64,000 nucleotides of DNA from Gammaproteobacteria bacterium (lineage in GTDB: Bacteria > Pseudomonadota > Gammaproteobacteria > Pseudomonadales > IMCC2047), in NCBI GenBank assembly GCA_021773395.1, contig JAJFKB010000024.1, positions 282,741 to 346,740 on the forward strand, read 5' to 3'. Positions within the stretch are counted from its first letter, which is position 1. Every line of letters begins with the position of its first letter. The notes under the pieces are model-generated. The model was not told where the DNA came from and made no database searches. It saw nothing but the letters and a program-made list of their open reading frames with translations. The translations under genes and the position numbers were made by a program. Shown here piece after piece: positions 18,864-27,930 of the stretch.

Positions 18864-18901
18864 AAATGTGGCTAGCATGTTTCAAAACAACTTTTTAATT
18901 C

Positions 18902-19567
18902 TCAGTTCGCAGTATCCGACGACTCAACTTCCAGGTAGGTAGCCGCAACTGCCGCCGCCTGAGTACGATTACTGACTTCCAGTTTTTTGAAAATCTCGGT
19001 CAAATGAGCCTTGATGGTCGCTTCCGAAACACAAACTTCATCAGCGATTTGCTTGTTCAGGCGGCCATCTGTCAGCATCATCAAAATCCTGAATTGCTTA
19101 GGCGTCAACGTTGCCAGTCGATCAATAAAACCTGAATTGTCGCGAGTCACATCACTGATCTGCTCAGCCATCCCTTTAGGTAACCAGACTTCTCCCGCCA
19201 GCACCTGCTCAATGGCCTCTACGATAAGAGAGATCTGCGAGGACTTTGGAATAAAACCCGCTGCGCCAAACTCCATCGCACGTGCAATTGTTTCAACATC
19301 TTCACTGGCAGAGATCATAGTAACCGGTATCTGAGGACATTGTAGTCCTAAATAGCTAAGTGCAGAAAATCCAACAGCTCCGGGCATATGTAAATCCAGC
19401 ATAATTAAATCACTATCATCATGATGGCGTATCACACGCTGTAGCGAAGAAAAACTATCAGCATCGATCACTTTAATATCGCCAAAAGACTGCTGAATCG
19501 CATGATGCAGTGCATCACGAAATAACGGATGATCATCCGCTATTATTATCTTGTTTGCTACATACAT
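18902..19567 (-). CDS. crbR: CrbR-type LuxR/NarL response regulator
   Basis: A 221-residue response regulator, the expected partner of CrbS. The receiver domain has the acidic pair DD at 11–12, acceptor Asp58 (IMLDLHMPG) and Lys108 (FIPKSS). A LuxR-type helix-turn-helix lies at about 155–205 (LTPKQFRILMMLTDGRLNKQ, then SEATIKAHLTEIFKKL). The start at ATG 19567 is preferred because AAAGGAAG precedes it; a TTG at 19591 has no such site. The gene converges on crbS and is divergent from the porin gene. A TAGAC-N4-GTCGA palindrome lies about 97 bases upstream of its start, which suggests autoregulation or control of the porin. Confidence 0.9.
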   Translation of the reverse strand: MYVANKIIIADDHPLFRDALHHAIQQSFGDIKVIDADSFSSLQRVIRHHDDSDLIMLDLHMPGAVGFSALSYLGLQCPQIPVTMISASEDVETIARAMEFGAAGFIPKSSQISLIVEAIEQVLAGEVWLPKGMAEQISDVTRDNSGFIDRLATLTPKQFRILMMLTDGRLNKQIADEVCVSEATIKAHLTEIFKKLEVSNRTQAAAVAATYLEVESSDTAN

Positions 19568-19657
19568 AAGGCTTCCTTTGTTCGGGAGCAAGCATTAAGC
19601 AATTGCTACAATCCTGTATTAATGTGCTATACCATCATACCAGACAAATTGTGCAAC

Positions 19658-19671
19658 TAGACGATGGTCGA
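19658..19671. promoter_or_regulatory. Candidate CrbR operator between crbR and porin gene
   Basis: TAGAC-GATG-GTCGA matches nine of ten arm positions of the palindrome found upstream of the symporter operon. Toward crbR a TATGAT candidate (19634–19639) follows at 18 bases, a spacing that differs from the other two sites. Toward the porin gene I see no convincing -10 at the expected distance. It is the weakest of the three. Confidence 0.4.
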
Positions 19672-19800
19672 GTTTTATAAACTATTTGCCGTGATTCCGG
19701 GTTAATTCAGACAAATTTATAGACTTTCCGCTAATACACTCATTCCGCCATTACACGCAAACTATGCCCACAGTTTAATATAAAACAGTGGGGAATCGAA

Positions 19801-21117
19801 ATGACCAGTAAATGTCCAAAACGATTGGCACTTTACGTAGCAATCAGTTCATTACTTTTGGCAGCTAATTCCAACACCGCCACGGCTGCGGCAACAAGCG
19901 AGCAACTTGAATCCCGGATTGCACAACTGGAGGCACTTATTCAGAAACTTGAAGGTAAAGTTTCCGAACAGGACAAGGCAATTACCACGGTCAAAGAGTT
20001 TACCGTTGCGACTGATGCAAAAAAAGCTTCTGATTCCCAACCTGGTACAAAAGTTACTCTTGGCGGCTACATCAAAGCCGATACCACCTACAGCAGCTAT
20101 AGCGGTGGCGATCTGGCGGCAGGCAGCGCTGGTCGCGATTTCTATATCCCAGGCACAATACCCGTCGGTGGGCAGGATGAGAGCACTGACACCGATTATT
20201 CGGCCAAGGAGTCTAGATTCTTCCTAAAAACAGAATCTGACTTTAACGGTAAGGCGCTAATCAGTTATATCGAGATGGACTTTCTACTGGCACCCGGTGG
20301 CAATGAACGAGTCAGTAACGGGTATCAGCCAAGATTGCGTCACGCTTTCCTCAAATATGGTAAATGGATGGCCGGACAAAGCTGGTCCACTTTCCAGGAT
20401 GTTGGCGCGCTGGCAGAAAACCTCGACTTTGTCGGGCCAGCCGAAGGTACGGTTTTTGAGCGACAACCTCAGATTCGCTATACCCACGGGAACTGGCAAG
20501 TCGCGCTGGAAAACCCTGAAACCACAGTCACACCCTTTGGCGGAGGAGGCAGAATCGTAACAGACGACAACGCCCTACCTGATGTGGTCATGCGTTATAC
20601 ATACAAGGAAGACTGGGGCTGGCTCAGCGTCGCAACCATCGCTCGACAACTCAGCTATGAAGACAAGGCTTCCGGTATCGATGATACCGAAAGTGGACTT
20701 GGTATCAGCCTGTCAGGTAAAGTAAAGATCGGCCGTGATGATATTCGATTTATGCTAACCCGCGGCAGTGGATTGGGTCGCTATGTGGGACTTAACACCG
20801 CAAACGGCGCTGTCGTTGATGCAAAAGGAGACCTGGAAGCTATCGACTCGACATCCGGCTTTGTTTCACTAAGGCATTTTTGGAATGAAAGCTGGCGCTC
20901 TAACTTGACCTTATCTGGTTTCTCAGCGGACAACGACACCGATCTGACTGGAAGTGGTGTTACCAAACAGGTGTATAGTGTCCACCTCAATCTGCTCTAC
21001 TCGCCAACACCCAAAATAACCATTGGTGCAGAATATATGTTTGCCGAGCGCGAAATTGAAAGCGGTGCGGATGGCGACCTCGATAGATTCATATTCTCCA
21101 TGAAATACGGCTTTTAA
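19801..21117 (+). CDS. DcaP-type trimeric outer-membrane porin
   Basis: A 438-residue outer-membrane protein. A signal peptide of about 29 residues is followed by a short coiled coil (ATSEQLESRIAQLEALIQKL, about 31–60) that probably helps trimerise the barrel. The rest is a β-barrel with alternating strands, ending in the C-terminal phenylalanine (RFIFSMKYGF) recognised by the BAM machinery. DcaP porins import small negatively charged molecules such as dicarboxylates. Its place beside crbR suggests it delivers short-chain acids to the periplasm for the symporter. A strong terminator follows. Confidence 0.85.
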   Translation: MTSKCPKRLALYVAISSLLLAANSNTATAAATSEQLESRIAQLEALIQKLEGKVSEQDKAITTVKEFTVATDAKKASDSQPGTKVTLGGYIKADTTYSSYSGGDLAAGSAGRDFYIPGTIPVGGQDESTDTDYSAKESRFFLKTESDFNGKALISYIEMDFLLAPGGNERVSNGYQPRLRHAFLKYGKWMAGQSWSTFQDVGALAENLDFVGPAEGTVFERQPQIRYTHGNWQVALENPETTVTPFGGGGRIVTDDNALPDVVMRYTYKEDWGWLSVATIARQLSYEDKASGIDDTESGLGISLSGKVKIGRDDIRFMLTRGSGLGRYVGLNTANGAVVDAKGDLEAIDSTSGFVSLRHFWNESWRSNLTLSGFSADNDTDLTGSGVTKQVYSVHLNLLYSPTPKITIGAEYMFAEREIESGADGDLDRFIFSMKYGF

Positions 21118-21153
21118 CTCATTATTATATAGATACTTTTTTGCGGCAGTACC

Positions 21154-21201
21154 AAGCCCTGGCTCCTTTCCCATCCCCTATTAAGCCAGGGCTTTTTTTA
21201 C
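21154..21201 (+). terminator. Intrinsic terminator of the porin gene
   Basis: AAGCCCTGGCT (21154–21164) pairs over 11 bases with AGCCAGGGCTT (21184–21194) and is followed by a run of T. The loop is 19 bases. It also lies downstream of the convergent pepN gene. Confidence 0.88.
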
Positions 21202-21213
21202 CTCAAAATTTTC

Positions 21214-23841
21214 CTAAAGGCTCTTTGACGCTATCTCGAGTACATCTTTGGATAACTGGGGTTCAGCACGCACTCTTTGCATCTGTTCCTTCATCAAAAG
21301 ACTAAGCTCAGGAACATATTTACGCCAACGCGTAAGTGGTATTAACAGTCTGGCGGCAATAGAGGGGTTGATGGCATTCAGTTCAATCACCCGATCAGCC
21401 AAAAATTTATAACCTGTACCATCCCTGCGATGGAAACCTGTTGCATTCTGATTACAGAATACGCCAATCAATGACCGGACTTTGTTAGGGTTCTTGATGC
21501 TGAAAGCCGGGTGCGACAATAGGCGCATAACTTCTTCAAATGTTTCCTCCAGTGGGCTGGAAGCCTGCATCGCAAACCACTGATCAACCACCAGAGGATC
21601 ATGCTGCCAATGCTGGTAGAATCCATCCAATGCGATAATCCGCTCCTCCTGATAATCAGAATGGGCCAACGCAGTCAGTGCCGCGCTGGTATCCGTCATA
21701 TTATCGCTATCCGCCAACTGTTTTTGGCAATACTTCAGCATATTGGGATGATGCAAAAGCATCAGATAATGCAAGCAGATATTTTTTAAACTACGTTGTG
21801 CGCTGCCCTTTGCCTCAGGGACGTAAGCATCTGCCGTCAGATTCGCGTGATAGCAAGCTTCCAATTCGTCCTTCAACAAGCGAGCAATTTCGAAACGTAC
21901 CTGTTGGCGTGCGATGTGAATCGCATGAGGATCAACCAGCTCCGACAGTTCGCTGAGATAGGCCTCAGAGGGCAACGCTAACATACGCGCCAGCATGGCC
22001 TTATCCAGACTCTGATCCAACAGCAACTGCCTATAGGCTTCTATCAAACAACTGGCCACGACAGGCGTTTTCCCTGTCTGATTATCCCCTATCATCTCCC
22101 GAATAATATCGATAGCGAGTTTCTGCCCGGCATCCCAGCGATTGAAGCCGTCTTGGTCATGTCGCATTAAAATTACCAATTCTTCACGCTGATAGGGGTA
22201 GTCAAGTTTAACCGGCGCAGAAAAGCCTCTTAGCAATGAGGGAATCGGTTTGGTATCAATATTCTTAAAGACAAAAGTCTGCTCCGATTCCGTAAAGTTC
22301 AGCACGGTATTTGTTAACTCAGTATCACCCATTTGCTCGCCTTCATTATTCAACAAGCCGATATTCACCGGAATTTGCAGGGCGTGATAATCCACGTTAA
22401 TAGCGGTTGCTGCTGCGGATTGGGTTAACATTAAACGATACTCGCGTTTTTGCTCATCGTATTGATCTCTAATCTTCAATAGCGGCGTCCCGGCTTGCTC
22501 ATACCAGCGCCTAAACTGCTTCAAGTCAACGCCACTTGCATCTTCCAGTGCCTTCACAAAATCATCAGTGGTAACCGCTTGACCGTCATGGCGCTCAAAG
22601 TAGAGATCCGTTCCCTTGCGAAATTTTCCAGGGCCCAGTAACTGGTGCATCATACGCACCAACTCGGCCCCTTTTTCATAAATGGTTACCGTATAAAAAT
22701 TGGAGATTTCCATGTATGATTCCGGTCGAACTGGATGTGCCATAGGCCCAGCATCTTCCGCAAACTGCATCGTTCTAAGCAGCGCGACATCATCGATGCG
22801 CTTCACCGTTCGCGAACTCATATCTGCTGAAAATTCCTGATCTCGAAAAACGGTAAAGCCCTCCTTGAGGCTTAACTGAAACCAGTCTCGACAAGTCACA
22901 CGGTTACCAGACCAGTTATGGAAATACTCATGCGCCACGACACCTTCAACACGCTGATACGCTGCATCAGTGGTCGTTTCAGGTTTCGCTAAAACACAGG
23001 ACGAGTTGAAAATATTGAGTCCCTTGTTCTCCATCGCGCCCATATTAAAATCATTTACCGCGACAATCATAAATTTGTCCAGGTCATACTCGCGACCGTA
23101 AATCTCCTCATCCCATTTCATCGAGCGTTTCAGAGAATCCATGGCGAAATCACACTTCTCGATATTTTCCGGCTCTACAAAAATCTGTAGTTGTACCTCG
23201 CGGCCAGAACATGTCAAAAAACTGTCCTCAATAAACTCCAGATTACCTGCCACCAGGGCAAACAGGTAAGCGGGTTTTTTGAAGGGATCATGCCAGGTTA
23301 CCCAGTGGCGCCCGTTATCCATCTCACCCCGTTCTATATCATTACCGTTCGACAGCAGAACTGGATATTTGGATCTGTCCGCAACCAGTGTCGTGGTAAA
23401 CACGGACATAACATCAGGACGATCCAGGTAATAGGTGATCTTGCGGAAACCCTCTGCTTCACACTGGGTGCAGAACATTTTGTTAGATTTATATAGCCCC
23501 TCCAGCGATGTGTTTTTATCGGGCCTAATCAAAGTCACACATTCAAGTGCAAAGCTCTTTGGAACATTTTTCACCGTTAGGCTGTCTTCATCCACTTCAT
23601 AAAGGGAAGCATCCAGATCAACCCCGTCCAGGGCAATACGTTTCAGCTCTAAATTAACACCATTAAGCAACAGTGGCACAGTCCCTTTAATCTGGCATTC
23701 GGGATTGCGTCTGAACATTAGATTGGACTTAACCAAAGTCGCAGCCTCGCCCAATTCGAAATGAAGCTGAGTGATGTCGATAAGATAGGGTGGCACCTGA
23801 TAATCAGAAAGCTGGATTTCACGCGCTTGATTGTCTCTCAT
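21214..23841 (-). CDS. pepN: Aminopeptidase N
   Basis: A cytoplasmic M1-family zinc aminopeptidase that removes N-terminal residues in peptide turnover. It has 875 residues, close to E. coli PepN. The substrate-binding GAMEN motif is at 268–272, the zinc site HEYFH at 304–308, and the third ligand Glu at about 327 in LKEGFTVF. It is the last gene of a conserved housekeeping run (nadK, phosphoesterase, glpG, DUF1315, DUF2797, pepN), all on the minus strand, but a gap of about 75 bases separates it from DUF2797, so it may have its own promoter. Confidence 0.95.
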   Translation of the reverse strand: MRDNQAREIQLSDYQVPPYLIDITQLHFELGEAATLVKSNLMFRRNPECQIKGTVPLLLNGVNLELKRIALDGVDLDASLYEVDEDSLTVKNVPKSFALECVTLIRPDKNTSLEGLYKSNKMFCTQCEAEGFRKITYYLDRPDVMSVFTTTLVADRSKYPVLLSNGNDIERGEMDNGRHWVTWHDPFKKPAYLFALVAGNLEFIEDSFLTCSGREVQLQIFVEPENIEKCDFAMDSLKRSMKWDEEIYGREYDLDKFMIVAVNDFNMGAMENKGLNIFNSSCVLAKPETTTDAAYQRVEGVVAHEYFHNWSGNRVTCRDWFQLSLKEGFTVFRDQEFSADMSSRTVKRIDDVALLRTMQFAEDAGPMAHPVRPESYMEISNFYTVTIYEKGAELVRMMHQLLGPGKFRKGTDLYFERHDGQAVTTDDFVKALEDASGVDLKQFRRWYEQAGTPLLKIRDQYDEQKREYRLMLTQSAAATAINVDYHALQIPVNIGLLNNEGEQMGDTELTNTVLNFTESEQTFVFKNIDTKPIPSLLRGFSAPVKLDYPYQREELVILMRHDQDGFNRWDAGQKLAIDIIREMIGDNQTGKTPVVASCLIEAYRQLLLDQSLDKAMLARMLALPSEAYLSELSELVDPHAIHIARQQVRFEIARLLKDELEACYHANLTADAYVPEAKGSAQRSLKNICLHYLMLLHHPNMLKYCQKQLADSDNMTDTSAALTALAHSDYQEERIIALDGFYQHWQHDPLVVDQWFAMQASSPLEETFEEVMRLLSHPAFSIKNPNKVRSLIGVFCNQNATGFHRRDGTGYKFLADRVIELNAINPSIAARLLIPLTRWRKYVPELSLLMKEQMQRVRAEPQLSKDVLEIASKSL

Positions 23842-23915
23842 ATTTGTATTTTATCAATGTGTTATGGATATTATTTAATGTAATTTCGATACTAGTGGTA
23901 CTGAATAAAAAGTCG

Positions 23916-24746
23916 CTATACCGAAAACTCAACCTGATATCCGGCAAACTTTCTTACGTTCAACACCCCGATGTCCAATATCAAATATTGACCTTTAATA
24001 CCCAGCAAGGTGCCCTCGATCTCTGGCGTTTTATCAAAATTTAATGAAACAATTTTATCCGGGTATTCGATCACCGGATATTCAATGTCGATAGTTTCTG
24101 CCTGCTCGCAAGACTGAACTGATTGAATTCCAAATTGATTCTGCATGTCGCTAATCTGATCAGCCAGCAACCTGAGTAATTTCGTCCGGGCGCTGTATAA
24201 ATCCAGCTTATCAACCTTACCTCTCAACATGACTCGCCAGTTTGTTTTGTCGGCTATATGTTGTTTAAATAGCACCTCTGCCATCCCGGACTGATATCTG
24301 GTTTGCACCGCGAGTACTGGAATCGCCTGTATCGCACCCTGATCAATCCATCTTGTGGGAATATTCTCGCTTCGGGTAATACCGACCTTTAATCCAGAAG
24401 AGTTAGCCAGGTAAACAAAATGTGGCTGCATACAATGCTGCTCTCCCCATTCGGGTTCGCGACAGGTGCCTTGATGATAATGACATTTTTCCGGGCTGAC
24501 GATACAGATATCACACTGCGCAAGCTTCTTCATGCAGGGATAACAATATCCCTGGCTAAAGCTCTTGTTTGTTTTTCGGCCACAGTGCACACAATGAATC
24601 TGTTGTTGATAAGCGAGTCGTATTCTTTGTCCCAGGTAAGTATTCAGCTTAAATAAACCATCTGACAAGGGCAACTGATAGTCTACCGGAGCATCAAGCT
24701 GTACGTGCATTTTACGCAGACTCCCCTGCATCACCGAGTCGGACAT
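23916..24746 (-). CDS. DUF2797 family protein
   Basis: About 276 residues. The family has no assigned function. The middle carries a cysteine/histidine-rich cluster suited to zinc binding: CVHCG near 53–57, CYPCMKKLAQCDIC, then CHYHQGTC and later HCMQPH. It is followed by FVYLANSSGLKVGITR, which resembles the opening of a GIY-YIG nuclease-like domain, with arginine in the expected region. I start at the ATG at 24746; a TTG two codons earlier is the only longer option. It lies between DUF1315 and pepN in an order I recall from Pseudomonas. Confidence 0.85.
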   Translation of the reverse strand: MSDSVMQGSLRKMHVQLDAPVDYQLPLSDGLFKLNTYLGQRIRLAYQQQIHCVHCGRKTNKSFSQGYCYPCMKKLAQCDICIVSPEKCHYHQGTCREPEWGEQHCMQPHFVYLANSSGLKVGITRSENIPTRWIDQGAIQAIPVLAVQTRYQSGMAEVLFKQHIADKTNWRVMLRGKVDKLDLYSARTKLLRLLADQISDMQNQFGIQSVQSCEQAETIDIEYPVIEYPDKIVSLNFDKTPEIEGTLLGIKGQYLILDIGVLNVRKFAGYQVEFSV

Positions 24747-24787
24747 ACTCAAACTACACTCTCAATCGGATCATTATTTTGCAAGTA

Positions 24788-25078
24788 CTACTCACTCTGC
24801 TCGCCGTTTCCATAATAGTTAACTTCGCCATTGCCCACCACCGCATCAGAGGATGGCTCGCCAGCCTGACTTTTACAGGTCTGCCCTAAATACCCGGCAC
24901 GATCCTCCTCCGCCACGTGCAGTGCTTCATAGCTGATGATTGCCTGCATGCAGGTCTCCCGCTGCTCCGGGGAAAGGGGTTTGCCATCCGGCCATTTACC
25001 CAACTCCAACGATTGCTTAAGGCTTTGATAAATCTCAGGACTTAAATTTTGTGAAAACTGAACGAAATCTTTTTCCAT
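24788..25078 (-). CDS. DUF1315 family protein (YeaC-like)
   Basis: A 96-residue cytoplasmic protein. The first 60 residues match the DUF1315/YeaC pattern: SPEIYQSLKQSLELGKWPDG, then PLSPEQRETCMQAIISYE. The tail (about 70–96) is low-complexity and rich in Gly, Asn and Glu. It lies 25 bases downstream of glpG in the same direction. Function unknown. Confidence 0.85.
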   Translation of the reverse strand: MEKDFVQFSQNLSPEIYQSLKQSLELGKWPDGKPLSPEQRETCMQAIISYEALHVAEEDRAGYLGQTCKSQAGEPSSDAVVGNGEVNYYGNGEQSE

Positions 25079-25103
25079 ATACGTTATCTACCATACACTC
25101 TAA

Positions 25104-25937
25104 TCAAGGGGAACGTCTCAGCCAGGTAAAAACCCAAGCCAGTATCAACCCGATCAGCAAGCCGACCAGGTGCGCTGTATTGGCAACGGGGCCAAAACCA
25201 ACTAATCGAAGAACATCTGTAAAGCCCAGCACCAACCAGAACATCATTAACCCCATCAATGCTGCGGGGAAGTTATATGAGTTTTGAGGATTTAGCCGAT
25301 CCCACATCCAGCAAAAGGCGAGAATTGCAAAAACCACTCCAGACATACCACCAAAACCGGAGCCAGAATCATAATACTGCGCAATATTCGATGCCGCTGC
25401 TGACACAAGTATCAGCAGCACTAGCCTCGCTGTTTCTCCACGCATTTCAATCTGGTGCCCGAATACCCACAACATCAGCAGGTTAAAGGCCAAGTGCATT
25501 ACATTAAAATGTAAAAAAATTGGCGTTATCAGTCGCCAGTATTCTCCACTTTCAAGAATATAGGCAGGGGAACCCATTCTAAGCAGAAGAAATACGGATT
25601 GTTCTGCACCATAAAGCAACAGCGTAACCAGCACACTAATTAGAATCAACAATGAAATAATGGGGGATGCCAGCAAATACCGCCAAACCCTTTCAAAAAA
25701 AAGCCGAAAGTCTGCACGCGACGAATCCCTTATGGGCTGCGCAGCGTAATCTTCTAAATCTCCTGCCTGATATTGTTGGTATAGCTCTTTCACGAGCACC
25801 AAGTGTTTGTCGTTTGCGACCCAAACCACCTGCTGCCCGGCATGTTCACTGATGCGATGTTGAATATTTCTCGACCACAACAACCTGCTAAGAGGACGAA
25901 TATCTTGAGCCAATGGAATAGTTAATGCTTTGATCAT
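25104..25937 (-). CDS. glpG: Rhomboid intramembrane serine protease GlpG
   Basis: GlpG cuts transmembrane proteins within the membrane. The 277-residue protein has a soluble N-terminal domain (about 1–80, MIKALTIPLAQDIRPLSRLL) and six helices. The catalytic dyad is Ser199 in GGMSGVVFA and His256 in TAHLVGLL. The HFNVMHLAFNLLMLWVFG segment (143–160) carries the conserved loop-1/helix-2 residues. Its ATG overlaps the stop of the phosphoesterase gene (ATGA), so translation is coupled. Confidence 0.93.
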   Translation of the reverse strand: MIKALTIPLAQDIRPLSRLLWSRNIQHRISEHAGQQVVWVANDKHLVLVKELYQQYQAGDLEDYAAQPIRDSSRADFRLFFERVWRYLLASPIISLLILISVLVTLLLYGAEQSVFLLLRMGSPAYILESGEYWRLITPIFLHFNVMHLAFNLLMLWVFGHQIEMRGETARLVLLILVSAAASNIAQYYDSGSGFGGMSGVVFAILAFCWMWDRLNPQNSYNFPAALMGLMMFWLVLGFTDVLRLVGFGPVANTAHLVGLLIGLILAWVFTWLRRSP

Positions 25938-26929
25938 TCGATCAAATTTCCTTTGTTATCCAACTTGGAATGCTGTTCGACGTGAACAAAATTTTCGACG
26001 GCCAACTGTCCAGGTCCATTCATCTGATACGCTACCAACTTGCCCCCATACACTGCACTATAGTCCAGACAGGCTATATTCTGGCTTATCAGGTCAGGTG
26101 TGCCTTGACGCCAGTAATGACCTACAAACAACGGAGGTTCTGATTCCGAATAATACACTAACCTTTGTCTGTCCTCATCGCTAAGACGTCTATCATGTAT
26201 CCTGTGAGGCAAAGGGTCGGGCTGAAATATGACCTCGCCATAGGTTCCCGGATTCTTCAACCAAAATTTGGTACGAAAGTTTCGCCGCTGCAATCCATCA
26301 CTACCCTGTATGCTTGCGTTGTCAGGTAATAACATGCTGGTGCCTCGCGTTAATCGATTGACCAGCCGAAACTCTGTGCTACTAAGATCCATACTACGAT
26401 GCAATACATCTTCATTGATTTGCGGCGACTGGTATTGTCCCAGATATTCCTCGATCAGAGGCTGATCCCAGCAAGCGTGTGCCACACGAAAGTCATTGAA
26501 TGACAGAAATAAAGGCAACGTCTTAAACCAATCAATAAAATAGGCGAGTTCATCCTGATAATCAGCAAACTGATCCAGCGTCTCTTTAATCTGGCTTGCG
26601 TGCCTTTGATTACGCTCTCTCAGGTAGCCTTTGCCACTTTCTCGGGATTCAGTATGGAACTTGATGACGTTAAGCTCGTGGTTGCCCAGCACCACCCACG
26701 CATCACCTCGGGACACCATCTTATATACTAACTGTAAGGTTTCTCTGATCTTTGGGCCACGATCGACCAGATCTCCAAGAAAAACCGCTTTTCGTTGTGG
26801 ATGCCTGTAACTTCCTTGTTGAAACCGATAACCAAGCTTCTCCAACAGCTCAGTCAAAGCATCATAACAACCGTGTACGTCGCCGATAATATCGTAACCC
26901 ATCGACGCTTTTTCAACCACCGCCACCAC
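25934..26929 (-). CDS. Calcineurin-like metallophosphoesterase
   Basis: A 331-residue phosphoesterase of the PP2A/ApaH-like group. Metal-site motifs are GDVHGCYD (about 17–24), GDLVDRGP (about 52–59) and GNHELN (about 82–87), with a later GHYWRQG histidine. The substrate cannot be told; protein phosphatase and diadenosine polyphosphate hydrolase are both possible. The first codon is GTG at 26929, overlapping the nadK stop by one base. An ATG nine codons later (MGYDIIGDVHG) is an equally plausible start. It sits between nadK and glpG in the housekeeping run. Confidence 0.85.
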   Translation of the reverse strand: MVAVVEKASMGYDIIGDVHGCYDALTELLEKLGYRFQQGSYRHPQRKAVFLGDLVDRGPKIRETLQLVYKMVSRGDAWVVLGNHELNVIKFHTESRESGKGYLRERNQRHASQIKETLDQFADYQDELAYFIDWFKTLPLFLSFNDFRVAHACWDQPLIEEYLGQYQSPQINEDVLHRSMDLSSTEFRLVNRLTRGTSMLLPDNASIQGSDGLQRRNFRTKFWLKNPGTYGEVIFQPDPLPHRIHDRRLSDEDRQRLVYYSESEPPLFVGHYWRQGTPDLISQNIACLDYSAVYGGKLVAYQMNGPGQLAVENFVHVEQHSKLDNKGNLIE

Positions 26930-27822
26930 TAATCCCCTAATCGACTTCCCCAGCTCAACTTACTGCGACAACTTTCATAAAAATCATGCGATAAAGGATG
27001 TACCAGCTTGAGCCTGTCCTCCATCTTTTTGATAAAGACTTCATCACCAGGAGCAATCGTAAAACTGTCATGCCCATCGCAACTTAACAGTGGATAGGTA
27101 TCATGCAGACTACCTGGAACGATCTTAATGCGACTATTGCCATCCACGACTAATGGCCGAGCTGTCAGTGTATGGGGGAACATGGGAACCAACACAATGG
27201 CATCCAATGCCGGGTGCATGATAGGCCCACCCCCGGATAACGCATAAGCAGTCGAGCCCGTCGGCGTTGAAACAATAAGCCCGTTAGAACGTTGGCTATA
27301 GACAAACTGATCATCAATATATAATTCAAATTCAATCATACGAGCAGATTTACCAGAACTCAGCACAATATCATTAAGCGCCTGGCCATAGCCCTTTGAC
27401 TGTTCACTCTCTTCATTCGCACGAATCTTTGTGCGCAGAAGAAATCTCTCCTCAGTCGTATACTGTCCCGCCAGCACTTCATCCATGCGCAGTTCCAGCT
27501 CATCTGGTGATATATCGGTCAAAAACCCCAGTCCACCGCGATTAATACCGACCACAGGCACATGATGTTTAGCCAAAGCCCTGGCAGCCGTTAGCATACT
27601 GCCGTCTCCTCCGACAACAATCGCCAAATCACATTTACTGCCAAGAGAATCATGACTATGTACTGTCAGCCGCTGATTCGGTAGTAACTGCGCAGCATAC
27701 TCCTCCAGCACAACCTCACAGTTTCTCGACAAGAGATAGTCCACGAGCTGCGTCAGCGAATCCGCAACGTCAGCATTGCCTTCACGACGACCGACTATTC
27801 CTATGGTATTAAATGGGTGCAT
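26929..27822 (-). CDS. nadK: NAD kinase
   Basis: Makes NADP from NAD using ATP or polyphosphate. The 297-residue protein has the catalytic GGDGSML motif (about 71–77), NRGGLGFLTD (about 94–103), a conserved NDIVLSSG segment (about 147–154; family often NE) and the long SNGLIVSTPTGSTAYALSGG NAD-binding stretch, all in order. It heads the minus-strand housekeeping run and is divergent from the DUF1853 gene, about 108 bases away. The following phosphoesterase overlaps its stop. Confidence 0.95.
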   Translation of the reverse strand: MHPFNTIGIVGRREGNADVADSLTQLVDYLLSRNCEVVLEEYAAQLLPNQRLTVHSHDSLGSKCDLAIVVGGDGSMLTAARALAKHHVPVVGINRGGLGFLTDISPDELELRMDEVLAGQYTTEERFLLRTKIRANEESEQSKGYGQALNDIVLSSGKSARMIEFELYIDDQFVYSQRSNGLIVSTPTGSTAYALSGGGPIMHPALDAIVLVPMFPHTLTARPLVVDGNSRIKIVPGSLHDTYPLLSCDGHDSFTIAPGDEVFIKKMEDRLKLVHPLSHDFYESCRSKLSWGSRLGD

Positions 27823-27930
27823 TCGGGTTATCGCCTCGTCATGATATAAAAGCCTAAATTGGCTGGTTCGCCTGTATGATATAGTGATAATGCCGTTATC
27901 TCAAAACTATGACTGATCATAGAGAATATT

